DNA of 64,000 nt from Nymphalis io (GCF_905147045.1 NC_065888.1:4097001-4161000); one strand, 5' to 3'. Shown: positions 1 through 13,299, counted from the stretch's first letter. Translations and numbers: made by a program. The notes: generated from the sequence alone by a model not told the origin.

Positions 1-1820
1 AGTATTCAGTTTGTTATTGTGTACATAAAAAATCCTAATTGTATATTATAATTTATTATATTGTTTTCATAACAATTAATGGTTAACTAGTAAGTTTTGA
101 TCGGTCATAATAGCAAACCACAGTGAAGCTTGTTGGTTATCTATTACAAGTTATTAGATTTTGAACTTAAGTTTCTAACCGCACCGTCCGCGTGATGAAT
201 GGATGGGTCGGAAGCTGTCCGGTCGGCGATACATTTGCGACTATTATGGTTATACGACTGATAATAATTTTAAGCTACCAATAAACAAAACATTTTTTTT
301 TTTTTGAAAATGTAGCTAAGGTATATTAAAAACGTTACATGTTTATTTGAATTAATTTAAATATGTTTTCAATGGATGTCTAATAGCAGTGACATTTATG
401 GACCGTTAGTTAATTTCGTATTTACACGCGTGATATTCGAACCAAACATTTAAATTAGCTTTATTATTATTTTTCACACCAACAAACATATATCCAACAC
501 GTTTTACTTGTTTTATATATTTTTGTACTTGAATATATAACATTACTAAGTTGATTCAAGTCGTCCTTGCAAAATTCGATATAACCTGCATTCCTATGAT
601 AATTACAACCATTATAACACCCGTAATATCGTTATTTTATCACATTATAAAGTTTGATAAATAATTAAAATTCATAAGCTTCGAGTTTATGTACGCATTG
701 CAACTTTGCTTAGCGAATAAAACATATTTTATATTATTGTTTATCACTTTGTAATTTGTATAGTAAAATATAAATAATGTCTAACGAAATAAAATGAGAA
801 ATGCAGTTCTGATTCGAATTGTTTTTTATTTAATTCTCCACGATAAAGTTTATCTAAGAACAACGTAGCGGTGACGTATCAAGGGTATAATCGTAACGTA
901 TAATCCGTCTTCTTATAAAGAAATAATACCTGTCCCCAGCAGTGGGATAGAAGCGACTTTAAAAGACTTATTTAATTGTATATTGAAAATAAAGCTGCTG
1001 CTAGTGATGTAACAATTTGTTATTGATCCGACTACAGTTTTGAATCCAGACCTTTAGCAGTGCTATTCTGTAAGAATTCACTTCATTACTCACCTGTAAA
1101 ATGTTGACAACCGACTTATGGTGATATATTATTTGAGTGCGTTAGTTCTTAAAATGTTACAATTATGATGGTCAATATCGCATATAACTTTCCGTTTCAC
1201 AATCTTTCATTCCAATCACTTTACGAACAAGGCAGTCAAAGTTAGGTAAATTATAGAGAGTAAGATTTATACTATAATCACTTCTAAAGCGTATTTACAG
1301 AATCAGTTTCTTTTTGGTAGAATCTACATTCCGAATCGGTAGTAGTTTTATGTTAACTGAAAACAAAATGTTTATTTAGATTTTTAAGAGCACAATCTTA
1401 TACAATACTTTAATTTGTACTTTATTAAAATATTACTTATATAGTTTTTACTTTTTAATATCCATAAAACTTTTCCAATTTACTTAGTAAATTATTTATT
1501 ATTCTTAGATGTTTCGAGACCTTTTGAAATAAATAGTTTCGAGTGGAAAATATTAGCATTTCTAAGCGATGATAAATATCTAAGCGAGCGTCAGAGGAAG
1601 TTATCGATATAGTCCGCAAGTAGAAACTGGTTTAGGTCCGAAGGGAAATTTGCAATCTTGGCCTCCCGCTAACAAAGTTTTCAACTAAAATCCTATTGTG
1701 TTTCGTATCATGGGAAACCAGAAACGCTTGGTTAGACCAAAGTCTCGCTGAAAGAAAGTTCTACGTTAAGCTGATTACGATGATTAAATTTATATTAATA
1801 TCAGCATTTACTGTGTATAT
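1..1820. other. AT-rich non-coding stretch, no gene seen
   Basis: Poly-T and AT-rich sequence without a convincing frame. At about 930-950 there is a short piece (core CCCAGCAGTGGGAT) that matches the 3' end shared by family B SINEs and RTE-type LINEs, so it is probably a decayed tail. At 180-260 a slightly GC-richer patch has short open frames on both strands but no recognisable protein. Confidence 0.5.
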
Positions 1821-2104
1821 TGGTAGGGCTTTGTGCAATCTCATGTGTGCATTGGTAGGTACCATCAACTCATCAGATATTTTACCGCAAAACAGCAGTA
1901 CTTGGTATTGTTGTGTTCCGGTTTGAAGGTTGAATGAGTCAGTGTTATTACAGGCACAAGGGACATAACATCTTAGTTCCTAAGATTGGTGGCGCATTGG
2001 CGATGTAAGCAGTGGTTAACATTTCTTACAATGCCAATGTCTATGAGGGTACTTAGCATCAGGTAGCCCATTTGCTCTTCCGCCCACCTATACTGTAAAA
2101 TATA
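1821..2104 (+). repeat. SINE family A, near full-length copy
   Basis: Starts TGGTAGGGCTTTGTGCAA, passes through TTGTGTTCCGGTTTGAAGG and AGGGACATAACATCTTAGTT, and ends near CTTCCGCCCACCTATACTG before an A-rich stretch. The same order of blocks recurs at 9494, 17404, 32191, 36579, 53434 and 60850. Strand is assigned by taking the A-rich end as 3'. The 76-codon frame overlapping it is a by-product of the repeat. Confidence 0.8.
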
Positions 2105-2413
2105 CAATTTTCATAATGAATCATTGAAATTGAAGCTTCTTAATAAACACTTAACGATTCGAGTAAATGTAAGGAATTCGCGGTTCATTAGTGTTCTTAG
2201 GATAATCCAGACTTGCTGTAAAAATACAAGAAAAACTAAAATGAATTTTTATTAAGTTGAAGAAAGAAAATTGCTGGATAAGAACTGTAATAAATGTAAA
2301 TACGTTTATTTTTATACAAGCTCGTCATACAGATGAGCTGCTTTTACATAATGTATTTGATTTATTCAATGACAAAGAATATAGTTATAATAAATTAAGT
2401 TATTCTAATACTA

Positions 2414-2648
2414 GGTAGGGTTTCGTACAAGCCTATCAGGGTTACATGTCATCTCATAGTCTACTGCCAAACAGCATTTGGTACTCGTACGCCGGATTGA
2501 TGGGTGAGTGAAGCAATGTAACTAAAGGCGGGTTAGGATCGTCTTAATTCCCAGTGTAGGTGGTGAAGTAGGTCACCACCTACCACTTCGATGTGCTGTT
2601 ATGTTAATATTTTTACAGTGGCAACGTGTGGTCACCAGTGATACCACT
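2414..2648 (+). repeat. SINE family A, decayed copy
   Basis: Keeps a recognisable start (GGTAGGGTTTCGTACAAGC), the CAAACAGCA block, a GGGTGAGTGA block and a TGGTCACCA block, with many substitutions and a rearranged middle. An old insertion compared with the copy at 17404. Confidence 0.5.
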
Positions 2649-3221
2649 AAACTCATATGTAGTTCAATATGTGCTTATATATAAGGTTTTTGTTTCTGAG
2701 TACTTAATTTGATCGTATTAATTTTTAAGAAGAAAACCTCTATTCTTATTGCCTTAATTACTTAATTATATTTATTAAAATTAATAGGTCATTCATAAAT
2801 ATCAAAGGTTAAATTAATCATAATTTGCGATTAATATGAAGTACCTCAATAGTTGCCGATCATTAAATATCATATATAAAATTGAATAACTCTTTTGTCA
2901 ATATTTAGGTAATTATTTTAGCAATGAGCTGTCACGACTTAATTGATAACCAATTTAGCATAAATTGAAATTTATTATTTGATTGTAATAATTTATCACA
3001 AAATCGTCAATAAACTATACAACCATTAATCTTAACGAATAGAAATGTTATTAAATTTAAACTACATTATGATGTTATGTTTCTTATCAATGACAGTTCT
3101 TGTAATGACTCGAACGAAGTTCTTGTATTGTAAGTTATGACTCTTGGACTAAGTTACAAAATGAATTATTTCAAATTCAAAAAGATATAGATACAAGTTT
3201 TACTGTAAATATTAATCAAGC

Positions 3222-3395
3222 ATGATGCTCCAATGCGGATTCGTGGATGACACATGTCACAGAATTTCATCTGACAGATGTCAGTTGCCTCACGATGTTT
3301 ACCTTACCAACAAACAAGAGATTTATTATAAACAGTAACAAAATTAAGCATTTGGAAACTCAGTAATACTTACCGGGATTGAACCCGGAACATAA
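3222..3395 (-). repeat. SINE family B fragment with tRNA-like B box
   Basis: On the minus strand the piece begins at the tRNA-like B box (GGGTTCAATCCCGG) and runs through the CATCGTGAGGCAACTG and CGCATTGGAGCATC blocks. It lacks the A-box head and the 3' end. Two short frames here (3344-3644) cross the repeat and are not genes. Confidence 0.65.
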
Positions 3396-3869
3396 TGTTC
3401 AAATAAACAAAAATGCTGATTTTTTCTATAGTACTTCTTGATAAGTTTGGTATTAGCAACGTTTGAAAGAATTTTTAACATAATTATTATTCTTTGATTT
3501 AAAATTTCTATCAGATGACAGTAAGACACCATATACACACAATAGGGATTCCCGAGTGAAATAGTTTATCAATTCGGTCTTACTTTGGCAGACGGACTTT
3601 GCTTTTAAAATATTAGTCTGGGTGCGATATGGACCCAGTCCCACACTGTTGAATTTTCCATTTTAACGTCCTATGTGCTTAGGGTGGCTTTATATACATA
3701 AACTCAGACAGCGTTTTAAAAAAAAAACAGCATAGAATTTGATTCCCTTAATAAATAATATACCAATATTGGTGTAATTACGCTGTAAAATCAAGAGGTG
3801 TAGTGAATACTATTTGGTACGTATATATGTTGTACAGCAACATCTATACGTACTAAATTCAACGAAGTA

Positions 3870-4240
3870 ATATTTAGAAAAAACTTCGGTTAGGATTCCA
3901 TCTCATACTGTTGGTTTGGTTCCGCTAAACCAAACAGTCCCCTTGACGGCTCATAACCGAAGAACCGATTGAGGGCGTCGAATGAAAATATTGCATGGCA
4001 CTCGAACACGTTTACAATTCGCTAGGGATTTTTCACGTTCCGTGCCTCAGATAGAACTCGTATTTCGAGATCGTCTTAAACAAATTGAAACTTGCAAAAC
4101 GATTCATTTTAGATTGCCTCATATTGAGTACGATTCAGATTTCATACGATATTTGAAATTTGTTCCTCGTGGATCGCAATTTAAATCTATCAATCAGTTC
4201 AGAAACTTTACAGGAAATTGTTATATAATATGTAATTAAT
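3870..4240 (+). other. Unassigned stretch with imperfect hairpin and short ORF
   Basis: At about 3908-3939 an imperfect inverted repeat has arms ACTGTTGGTTTGG and AAACCAAACAGT. It is followed by an 85-codon open frame at 3982-4239 that I do not recognise. The frame has no splice-site or family support and is probably chance; a decayed mobile element is also possible. Confidence 0.2.
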
Positions 4241-4350
4241 AAAATTTTCGTTTATATATTCTTAAATTACGCTAGTTGCGGCTAAAATCATTATTGAAAA
4301 TTGAGGAAAACATATTATGTATATATTTTTTATATATAAGATACTTATAT

Positions 4351-4481
4351 GAGGACCGGTGAATGGGCCACTTGATGGTAAGTGCTCATCACCGCCCATT
4401 AACATTGGTGCTGTAAGAAATATCACCCATGTAGTTACACTGGTTCACTCGCCCTTCCAAACGGTGCACACCAATACTATG
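4351..4481 (-). repeat. SINE family A, internally deleted copy
   Basis: Contains GAATGGGCCACTTGATGGTAA, the GCCCATTAACATTGG block and CACTGGTTCACTCGCCCTTC, but the central segment (TACATCACCAATGCGCC to CTTGTGCC) is missing. The deletion joins the CACCCATGTAG and TTACACTGG blocks. Confidence 0.65.
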
Positions 4482-4647
4482 ATATATATATATCAAACGT
4501 AATGCTACATTATTTTAAAAGTCCTGTATATACAACGTTTATCGACATTTTATTATAATGTTTGCATTTTATGAAATATATTTTATATATAGTGATGACC
4601 TCGGCCCGTATACATTGGAATTGTATATAGGTAACCGTTTGGTGATC

Positions 4648-4725
4648 ATTCCACCACGCTGCTCCAATAAGATATGTCGCAGGATTGTATCCCATGCGTA
4701 TGCAGGTTTCATGACCATGTTTTCC
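4648..4725 (-). repeat. SINE family B, decayed internal fragment
   Basis: TTCCACCACGCTGCTCCAAT followed by degraded GCAGGTTTC and GTTTTCC blocks matches the middle of family B in reverse. The 95-codon plus-strand frame at 4558-4845 runs through this fragment and is therefore not treated as a gene. Confidence 0.55.
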
Positions 4726-5235
4726 ATAACCACCTACTTATTAAGTCGGTACGAGTATATGGTAAATCTGTGGCGCTATTCTGGCTTGTATCCGCGATCT
4801 TTCTATTACGATTCGTCTGTTTTATTCACTGGACTTAGGGCATGATGTACAAACTAATTCTGATGTCGTTAATGATATGCTAACCATAGGATTCAAGACG
4901 TCATGTTAATTGTGATTGCAATCAATTAATCACACTGGCTCACTTACCTTTTAGCTGAATTTCAGTAATAATAATGCTTAAGCAGAGTTATTAGTCAGTG
5001 GAAAAAGTGATGATTAGTTTGATCTACAGTTTAATTTTACACAAAGTCCTACCAATGAATCTCAAATTGGTTCCATGGAACCCTACGTTTGTACGTAAAG
5101 GTTATTATGGATTTACATTTAGTATAAGCCTGTGAAATGACTATGTAAGTAAGTGAGTTTTTTCATGATAAAATTTATTATCTGATTATGTTCCGAATAC
5201 TAAAGACATTAAAATATAAACGTAAATATTTGTTT

Positions 5236-5490
5236 CAAAAATATCTAGAGGCAGTCATTGCACTAAACAATGTCGTGGAACGTGGGAGTAAAATGCTTTA
5301 AGCTAACCCGCTTCGTCAAGGACGACAGCAGGGTGGAGACGGAACTGTGAACACCTTCTTGCGCATACGATCCTGCCAGTCGGGATACCGCTGGTTTTTA
5401 GTGGGTGGTCTGGTATTTATCCCGAAATCTCTATATCTCCGCATTTAGGTGAGAGCTATGTAGGCATAAAATAATATCCCAGTGAGAAAA
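5236..5490. other. GC-richer block of unknown origin, probably element-derived
   Basis: About 250 bases distinctly richer in GC than their surroundings (for example GGACGACAGCAGGGTGGAG and GATCCTGCCAGTCGGGATA). No uninterrupted frame of note. The composition resembles LINE fragments elsewhere in the window, so a decayed retroelement piece is the simplest reading, but I cannot name the family. Confidence 0.3.
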
Positions 5491-6240
5491 AAGAGGGTAC
5501 GTACATAAAAAAAAAAACATTGAAATGAATGCAATTTTTCAAGATCCTTTTAACAATAACAAACAGAATATTTACTTTAAACGATTAATTAAAAAAAGTC
5601 TAATTTATAAGACAGCTATCGTATATATAATAAAATTTATTGTATGCAATAATTTAAAATTATATTAAAAATTACGCTTATTTTGACGTTCATGTTTCGT
5701 TCACACAAAGGCAAAACAGCTATGTCTTGATCGCAATGTTTATACAGTCTTGACCTCTGTTGGTATAGTGTTCCGTCAGAACATTCATTAAACTGTCTAC
5801 AAGAGAGACTGTACTTTGTAGTGTCTCACAGAGAACAATTAAGTTTCGCATGTCCTTTACATAACATAGTATACATGTATTATTTATCTGTGCTAACGTT
5901 TACTACAAACTATATTCAAATATATTTTCTTTTAAATAAAAAAAATGGTAGATCTAAAGCGATTTACTTCCAAAAAAATTATTTTTAAATATGGAACGCA
6001 CTTAAACTTTAAAAAAAAAAACGCGTCCTCACAGATACGCAATGGTGATTGAAATATTTTTTTAAGAACATAATGTAAAAAAAATGCATAAGTAACTGGG
6101 AAAAATACATACAAGAAACTTAGATAAATATAAAATTAAATCAAAATTAAATTTCGACCAACAATAAAATTATAATTTATTAGTGGAACACATAATAAAC
6201 TACTCATAGTAAACTTTACCTATTCTCTAGGACATATCTT
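5491..6240. other. AT-rich non-coding stretch, nothing recognised
   Basis: Long A and T runs and no supported feature. The minus frame of 60 codons at 5932-6114 is rich in Phe and Lys, as expected by chance in AT-rich DNA. Confidence 0.5.
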
Positions 6241-6242
6241 AT

Positions 6243-6431
6243 TTAATAGCACATGCACCATAGACGAATGGTCAATGAATCGAACCTGTCAGCAAATATA
6301 TCCAGTATACCATAGGTACTGGTTGGAATCCTGCGCATCATTGATGAGTACAACATGGTCGAGTAGAAGAAATCTACTTTTTCAGCACCGTCAGCAGGTC
6401 TACCAATCGTATTTTCGTTTTTGAAACCCAT
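6243..6431 (-). CDS. Unrecognised 62-codon open frame
   Basis: The frame runs from an ATG at 6431 to a stop after ...IRLWCMCY. Its amino-acid mix (for example EKVDFFYSTMLYSSMMRR, then STYGILDIFADRFDSL) is less Lys/Asn/Ile-biased than chance frames nearby, and the DNA is GC-richer than its flanks. I do not recognise the family. It may be an exon fragment, a piece of a decayed element or chance. No promoter or splice evidence was found. Confidence 0.2.
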   Translation of the reverse strand: MGFKNENTIGRPADGAEKVDFFYSTMLYSSMMRRIPTSTYGILDIFADRFDSLTIRLWCMCY

Positions 6432-7734
6432 TAAATTTATTATATAAAAAAATTATTGCCTGTCTGTTCACTTTTATCTTTCAATTTACGGCTTACCACG
6501 CAAATTCTATATCAAAAATGTGAATAGCCCGAATAATAAATTGAAAGTTAATTATTTATTGAATTATTTTTTTAATTTAAGTATCGAAACATTATATTTA
6601 TTTAGTGTAATAAAACAACAACGTATATAATAATTTTGTTTATATAAATACAAGTGCGTTTCTACAAATAGAATTGTAAATATGTATTGCAAACGTTATA
6701 ATTATCAACCGTATCGGTGTAATCGCGCATAAGGCGTGAATACATCATATAAAATATCAAAGAGGATGTTGTACGGGAAATTTGTCATCTAGTGAGTATG
6801 AAGCTTTAATTAATATGGTTGTTTCGCTGCTCCTAGATGACCAATGCATAAACTATTTCCCTGTTTAGACCACAACGTTGACTCGTAACTGGCTTTATGG
6901 TAATGATTTTATTAATATTTGATGCTAAGTAGATATTCATAGCATATTGCACTCGTAGGCTATCTCAAGTTCGAAGTGGATTTATTTCTGTTTCCTTTGC
7001 CTATGATTATTATTAAGCATATAAAAGTTTTAAAAATGATATTACAATAATATCTCTATAGCTATGTGAGAAGTTGCTACAAAAAATTTGTAAGAAATGA
7101 TTAGTTAAGAAAAAAACTACAATTTTTAAGTACCACAAATAGCGATATTATAATTTTCAAGTGATATAAAAAAAGGCAAATCACAAATAACTTTGTGCTA
7201 TGAACTATGATCTATGATTTTGTTTGTGGTTTTTGTATCTAATAATAAAATTTTCAATCTTTCAATAAATAATAATTTATTACCAGTATGCACTATTATT
7301 CAATTATAATAAAATAAGTAAAACGAAATCAGGTTCATCTCAATTTTTAATATGAATAATATATAAGAGGCAAAGGTCGCGACTGACAATTTCTTATTTT
7401 TTAATTTTATTTTAATAGGATCTCCAACAAGGAATACATATGATCAGCTTTAAATACATTATGCGAGGGATATGTCTATGTGCTCCCTCAGTTACAGGAA
7501 ACCACAATATTCATCCCATACAACTAAGTAACAGATAATATAAAAATAAAATAATGTAAAATTAAAATTAAGGACTTTACAAATTTGAAATTATACAAGT
7601 TTAAGAATTAAAAAAAAAACAAAACTTATTACAATGACTAAAATTTAGGAACAAAATTAAAAAAGTTAAAAAGTAATACAAAAAAAAAAAAACTTAATAA
7701 ATAACACTAAAAGTACAAATAAAATAAATGAACT
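6432..7734. other. AT-rich non-coding stretch
   Basis: Low-complexity AT-rich DNA with A-runs near 7605-7700. No gene, tRNA or clear repeat copy seen. Confidence 0.5.
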
Positions 7735-8200
7735 TTATTTTAAATATTGCCTAAGATTTTTTTTTATATTTACTAAGATTTTCGGCAATATCCAAGATAT
7801 TGTTTTTTGCGAGTACATTGTATTGTCTTCATATTCGAGGCATACCAGAATTATGTCCGAGGGTAGTTTTAAATGTGGGTGTGTGAAAGAAGTTGTAGGT
7901 ACTAAGTCGGGGCAAACGAGCCGGAGTATGAACAGTTAAAGATAAAATTAATTCAACGCTACCATTGAATAGCTTATGAAGGAGAACCAGATCGTGTATC
8001 TTTCTACGAGAAGCGAGTGAGGGCATTCGGTACTGATTCCATCTATCTTCATAGCCTCCAATTACCCAAGATGAGCTATCGGTATATGATATATGATAAA
8101 AAAATCTTTTTTGGATCTTCTCCAACATCCTAACACCATACGGGTCCACACAATGCAATTGTATTGCAGGATCGCAACGCATAGTCTATAGTGCACGGAG
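7735..8200 (-). pseudogene. C-terminal remnant of a non-LTR retrotransposon reverse transcriptase
   Basis: The minus frame 7829-8182 (117 codons) contains LEKIQKRFFYHISYT, then YEDRWNQYRMPSLASRRKIHDL and VLLHKLFNGSVE. This is the layout of the region after the RT domain in Jockey/CR1-like LINEs (conserved LE-x-x-Q-x-R, then L-x-x-RR-x-x-D-L-x-x-L-x-K). After the apparent stop at 7829-7831 the reading continues in another frame to a stop at 7735-7737, so a frameshift separates the last ~30 residues. A second shift near 8150 restores similarity to the usual ...VWDPY motif upstream. Endonuclease and RT domains are absent (5' truncation). It is dead. Family assignment is from motif memory. Confidence 0.65.
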
Positions 8201-9493
8201 ATTCGAAATTAGAAAAGTCTTTATTTTTGTAATGTAGAGGCGCACTAATGAATGTTTGAAATGTTGAATGAATTAAATCTCTTTTTTTCATTGACTGAAT
8301 CCGTCTTCAACCAATCTGTTCAAATTGATATTATTTTTAGACATCACAAATAAATCATATGATTATATAACATAAGAAAAATATATAAGCAAATAATAAT
8401 AATAATCTGTAACATTAAACTTTAAAAACAATAACTATTCATTATTTATTTTTCAAACGAACAATTATTTTTGTCTACTGAAATCGAATGATCATTATGT
8501 TACCTATGACCGAATTAGGAATTTGTTATCTGTGGAAAAGGGATGGTTATTTTTGACGGGCTTTTACAAAAAGGTACTAAAATGGCAATAAAAACGGCGG
8601 CTCCTAGTTAATATTCTGATACAAAAAAATTGTAATCATTGTAGCACAATATTAATATAATTCTCAAATTGACTAAAGTGTGACATTATGATAATTATAG
8701 AAATAAATAATGAAAGTAACTTAAACTGTACAATAGAGTTATCTTAAAAATGTTCTGCGCTGAAAACCGTCGATTAATTTTTAATGTATCGCGGGCGATT
8801 CAGTCACGGAGAGTGTAAATATGTTGTGTCAGCTTCAAACTTAGCTTATGTGGCCTTGTGACCAGTCGAGCTACGCCTTCTTGGCGCTGTTCTAGAGAAT
8901 GTTAGTAACAATAGTATTTACGACACTCGGTTGAAGTCAAGGATAAAATACATTTGCACTTAATAAATAGAACCTTTAGAATTTATTTGTACTTAACAAA
9001 TTGTTAGAGTGTATTAAATGCATCAATATTGTTGGCAGTGATACAATTAGAAATATAATATGGTGGGTGGTTTCGAAATAGTTTAAATAGTAATCATTTT
9101 ACGGTTAAGGACAGTATTGAAGCTTTAATTTAATTCAACGAAAATACATTCATAAAATGAAGCTATAAATATAAATAGGGTGATAATTTTAAACATTATT
9201 AATTTAATAATATTTCATTTGCATTGTATGATCTGAAACTTACTACTTCTAAATATAAATATAATATATCATAATTGTAAACAATAAAACTACTATATTA
9301 AATATATATGATTAGTCCATAACTCTGGCTTTATGTTCCAATATAAACCCTTATTTGTTAAAATAATTATAAATAACAAAACAAGGAAGTAATACATACA
9401 CCATACATACACACACACACACACCATACGTACATAAAATAAATTTTATTATTTGTTTATTTTAATATCCTTAAAATCAATATACTTTTGCAG
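8201..9493. other. AT-rich non-coding stretch with an AC microsatellite
   Basis: No supported gene. An (AC)8 microsatellite sits at about 9409-9424. A less AT-rich patch at 8770-8900 shows no convincing frame. Confidence 0.5.
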
Positions 9494-9770
9494 GTTGTAG
9501 GACTTTGTGCAAGCTCGTCTGGGTAGGTACCAACCACTCATTTACACGCAAGTTACAACAGCAAATAGCAGTATTTAGTATTGTTGTGTTCCGGTTTGAA
9601 GGTTGAGTGAGCCAGTGTAATTACAGACACAGGGACATAACATCTTAGTTCCCAGTTGGTGGCGCATTGGCGATGGTTAACATCTCTTACAATGCCAATG
9701 TCTATGGGCGTTGGTGATAAGTTACAGCAGGCCCATATGCTCGTCCGCCTACCTATTCTATATAAAAAAA
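9494..9770 (+). repeat. SINE family A, near full-length copy
   Basis: Blocks in order: GGACTTTGTGCAAGCTCGTC, CATTTACACGCAAGTTACA, TTGTGTTCCGGTTTGAAGG, GGGACATAACATCTTAGTT, AATGCCAATGTCTATGGGCG, CATATGCTCGTCCGCC, ending CTATATAAAAAAA. The A-run is the retroposon tail and gives the strand. The 79-codon minus frame across it is a by-product. Confidence 0.8.
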
Positions 9771-11325
9771 CTGACATCTTTATAAAATTCAATTAAACAA
9801 AATATCACATTTACATTAATTCGGCGTAAGTCATTCAGTTTTCAATAAAGGGCGAGAAAAATAGATTTTCTCTTAATCACAAAGCAATAAAACCACACCC
9901 AGACATTGATTATATTTCTTTCAAATTGAATTCAATAACAACATAATATGTAACTATTAGATATATTATTTTACGTACATATATACAGAAATACTTAATA
10001 TTCTTGACACTATATACAATAAAACTACAAAAGAACATACATCCTCTTTCTTAAATTATGTTATCGTAACGAACAAACGTGGAGAATCAATTAGGGCGTT
10101 GATTTTGCATTTTTACGCTTGAACCCTAAAATTATTAATGTCCCGCTAGAGGGCAAAGACCACAAGTTTGTTGTTTTTTTATGCACCGGGGTGATTGGCC
10201 CTCTCATTGGACCGTAAAACGTTGCTGAATTGGACCAGTAAAAGTTGGTCACCAACAGACTTTATTAAGCTGATTGGGGACAACGAACATATTGATTACT
10301 TAGTTGTGTTATTTTTTTTTGAATAATGCATTGTTGATTGGTAATTGAAATTGAAAATTTTATTTTTTGAATCTCTTGTAAATACGAAAGTAACTTTTTC
10401 TGTTTGTTACGTTTTCCCTGACCCACTCGATTCGAAAACAAGTTATATTGCATTGTATTGTTGTAACCTTAACAAAATCAAATCGGAATATTAAAATATG
10501 TTATTTATTATTAAAGATAATAAAAATGTATAATGTGTTTTTTAATTATATTATATCACGCTTAGTATGATAATACTATACTGCTCTTAATAATGATGTT
10601 CCTCATATACTGATTATTTGTTTATGAGAACGGCATGCATTTATAATTTTTAATGTATTTTAATAATCAAATATTCCATAAGGTCATTTGTTAAGATCGC
10701 AAACATTTTTATTGGAAGTTTTTGCAAAATAATTAAAATATATTTAATCATAAATGATATTTATATTTTTTTATGTGAGGAACGCAAACGGGTTAATTGA
10801 TCATGTGTATATTTATAGAATCACTTTTTAATATTTATTCAATTAGGGCCCATAAAACGACTTTTAAATCGTCAGGTAGCACTATTGAGTTAAATGTAAA
10901 GCTACCACCGGTTCGGAATTTAAATTTTACAGAGAATTGGTATGACAAAAATCAGTCTTTTCTGCCAATTTAGATAGTTATTTTATAGATTTATTAACAA
11001 AACCTAAGACTTTGTCATCGTAGAAATTAGTTCTAGACGAAAACCCTTCAATATCTATCTTTTATTATAACCTACATAATGCCTATTTGAATTTTACGTA
11101 TACAATATTTAAATTGTTAGGTAGCAGGGCCAGACGAAAACAAAAGGGTCGTTTTGGTTTCGGTAACTCGCAAATAGCCGTATCAGCCTAAAAAGCAGTT
11201 ATTTCGAAATCACAGACAGACACTACAATTTTATTTATTTGTAAACATTAAAGGATCACACGAAATTACTTAACAAGATAACAATTACAATATACTTAAT
11301 CATGTAAATTAATAATAATTGTTAC
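9771..11325. other. AT-rich non-coding stretch
   Basis: No gene recognised. A GC-richer patch near 10140-10220 (GTCCCGCTAGAGGGCAAAG) has no clear frame and may be an old element scar. Confidence 0.45.
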
Positions 11326-11392
11326 AGCACCAATGTATAGAGCCGATGTGATAACTTTTCATCAGGTGACCCATATGTCGGTGGTCGGTTCG
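11326..11392 (+). repeat. SINE family A, 3' fragment
   Basis: Short remnant with ATCAGGTGACCCATATG, the 3' tail motif of family A, preceded by degraded GCACCAATGTATAGAGC. Strand follows the tail motif. Confidence 0.4.
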
Positions 11393-13158
11393 TCGGTTCG
11401 TCTATCAATTTTATAAAAAAATCCGACGAGTTTCGCTAGTATTTAATTGAACGAAAAGATGAGCCTTTTCCATTGTGAATTGTGTTGTTATAATTTATAA
11501 ATGATTCAGTAGGCAAAAGATTAAGATCTTAATTATTATTTTAGTCTTAAATAATAACTGCGCTACTAGCTGTTGAGATATTATTCGCTCTTTGTTACTT
11601 TATTTTTAAGTCCTTCAAGGCATAAAATAAAATTTGCCCTTGGCATGTAGCAACGAAATAAAAAAAAGTTTTATATATTTTTATAGTCCCCTAGAGGAGA
11701 CTTTGTTACTTTATACTTTTTTATTAAAAACCTCAAAAAATCATTGTTCTTCTATCAAGATTTATCTTATTTTATTAAAACCATTATCGAGATAGTATAA
11801 CACGATACATACAATTATACATACATGATAAAAACAGCTAAATAAAAATTATAAATTAATCGAATTTCATAGAAACTTAATCAGCTGCTGTTCATAATGC
11901 TATTTAACACATTGCATGAAATATCATTGGAGTCAAATCATCATATCTATCGAGAGATACGATGCGAAAGAAAACCCAAATGATATGTATATATATATAA
12001 GCTAATTATATCAAAAACTCACAGAATCGAACTCTCAACGAAATCAAATCTTTAGAAGAATTTCTTAATGGAATATTCAACATAAACAAAAACAACTATT
12101 TAAAAATTTTAATCTGTCAGTTTCCAGCACATTCGAATTGAAAATCGAATTCTAAGCCCTTTTTTTTCCTAAGCACCATAATAACTTGAAATTGGACTAA
12201 ATAATTAAAAAACGAGTTCACTCTTCAAAGATGTCTTGTTGCGGATACTGTAAAAGGAATCTACGGAATCTCGTTATAAGCGACCTTGCCGTGCTCTGAT
12301 TATAATAGATCACCGAATTTTAATCAAAACTTCGTAATAAAACAAACCCGCCCGGACAGGACATAAGAACAGCTGTTTTTTTTTACTTGTCGCCACGCGG
12401 CGCGCCATCGGGTCGTGCTATTTTAAATATAATTAATGATGCTCTCAAAAACAAATCTCTTAATAAATTAATTAATAATTTTGTAGATACATTTTATACA
12501 ACTATATAATATTAAGTTTTTATTATTTTAATTGGTTATAAGGCAAAATAATGATAATAATACGCTAAAATTTGTTCATGAAGAATAGCTCTACAATTGC
12601 TCATCTCAAGGTATGATATCACTACATATTATAAAACAAAGCCCACGGTTGCGTCTGTCTGTGTATCTATCTGAACGCGTGAAACTATCGAAACTATTTC
12701 GAAATTCGAATGTTCGTTCGTAAGGAAGGTTTAGGTATATTTGTTAATTAAGATTTGGCTGAATATAACGAGTTATATGTATTACGATATAATTTTTTTA
12801 TTTAGACCGTACTTTCCGTGCAAACCCTATTCTGGGACGGGTAGGAAGTTATACGTCAATAGACTATTAAAATTAATAGAATTAATTAAAAAATATATAT
12901 TATAGAATACATAAAAATATTTGACAAAATCATTACAAACGTTCCTTTGTTTATGAAATTATTATAATATGGGATAAAAAGAAACATTCACGTATCCAGT
13001 TTAAAGGTATCAATCAACAAAAAAGAAAATTATATGATTAATTTCTTAGTATATTTTGTGGTTTAACAAAAGAAATATTTGTTCACCTTATATTCAACCA
13101 GATAATCTCAAGCAGGGATAGACAAAAGTCACTTGAATTTGAAAATATTATGCTATAT
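11393..13158. other. Mostly unassigned AT-rich stretch with a CpG-dense spot and repeat scars
   Basis: At 12395-12415 there is a CpG-dense spot (GCCACGCGGCGCGCCATCGG). At about 12630-12850 the phrases AAGCCCACGGTTGCGTCTGT and CCGTGCAAACCCTATTCTGG look like a decayed Lepidoptera-type dispersed repeat. No gene is supported. Confidence 0.35.
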
Positions 13159-13242
13159 GACGAGCAAATGACACATAAGAATAGAAATGGGTGATGTAAG
13201 AAATAATAACCCTTCCTTACATCACCAATGCCCCATCAACCT
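13159..13242 (-). repeat. SINE family A fragment with a small internal hairpin
   Basis: Contains GACGAGCAAATG, then GTAAGAAATAATAACCCTTCC and TTACATCACCAATGCCCCAT, the central part of family A in reverse. GGTGATGTAAG (about 13190) pairs exactly with CTTACATCACC (about 13217). Confidence 0.55.
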
Positions 13243-13299
13243 TGATTGATTGATTGAAAATTTTTATTTTTATTATGAGGCGTAAATATCGTAATTTTT

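Noticed and set aside
4558..4845. 95-codon plus frame
   Set aside because: Runs through a decayed family B SINE fragment (TTCCACCACGCTGCTCCAAT).
9400..9424. CRISPR-like or regulatory repeat at ACACAC tract
   Set aside because: A simple AC microsatellite; no spaced repeats, and CRISPR arrays are not expected in animal DNA.
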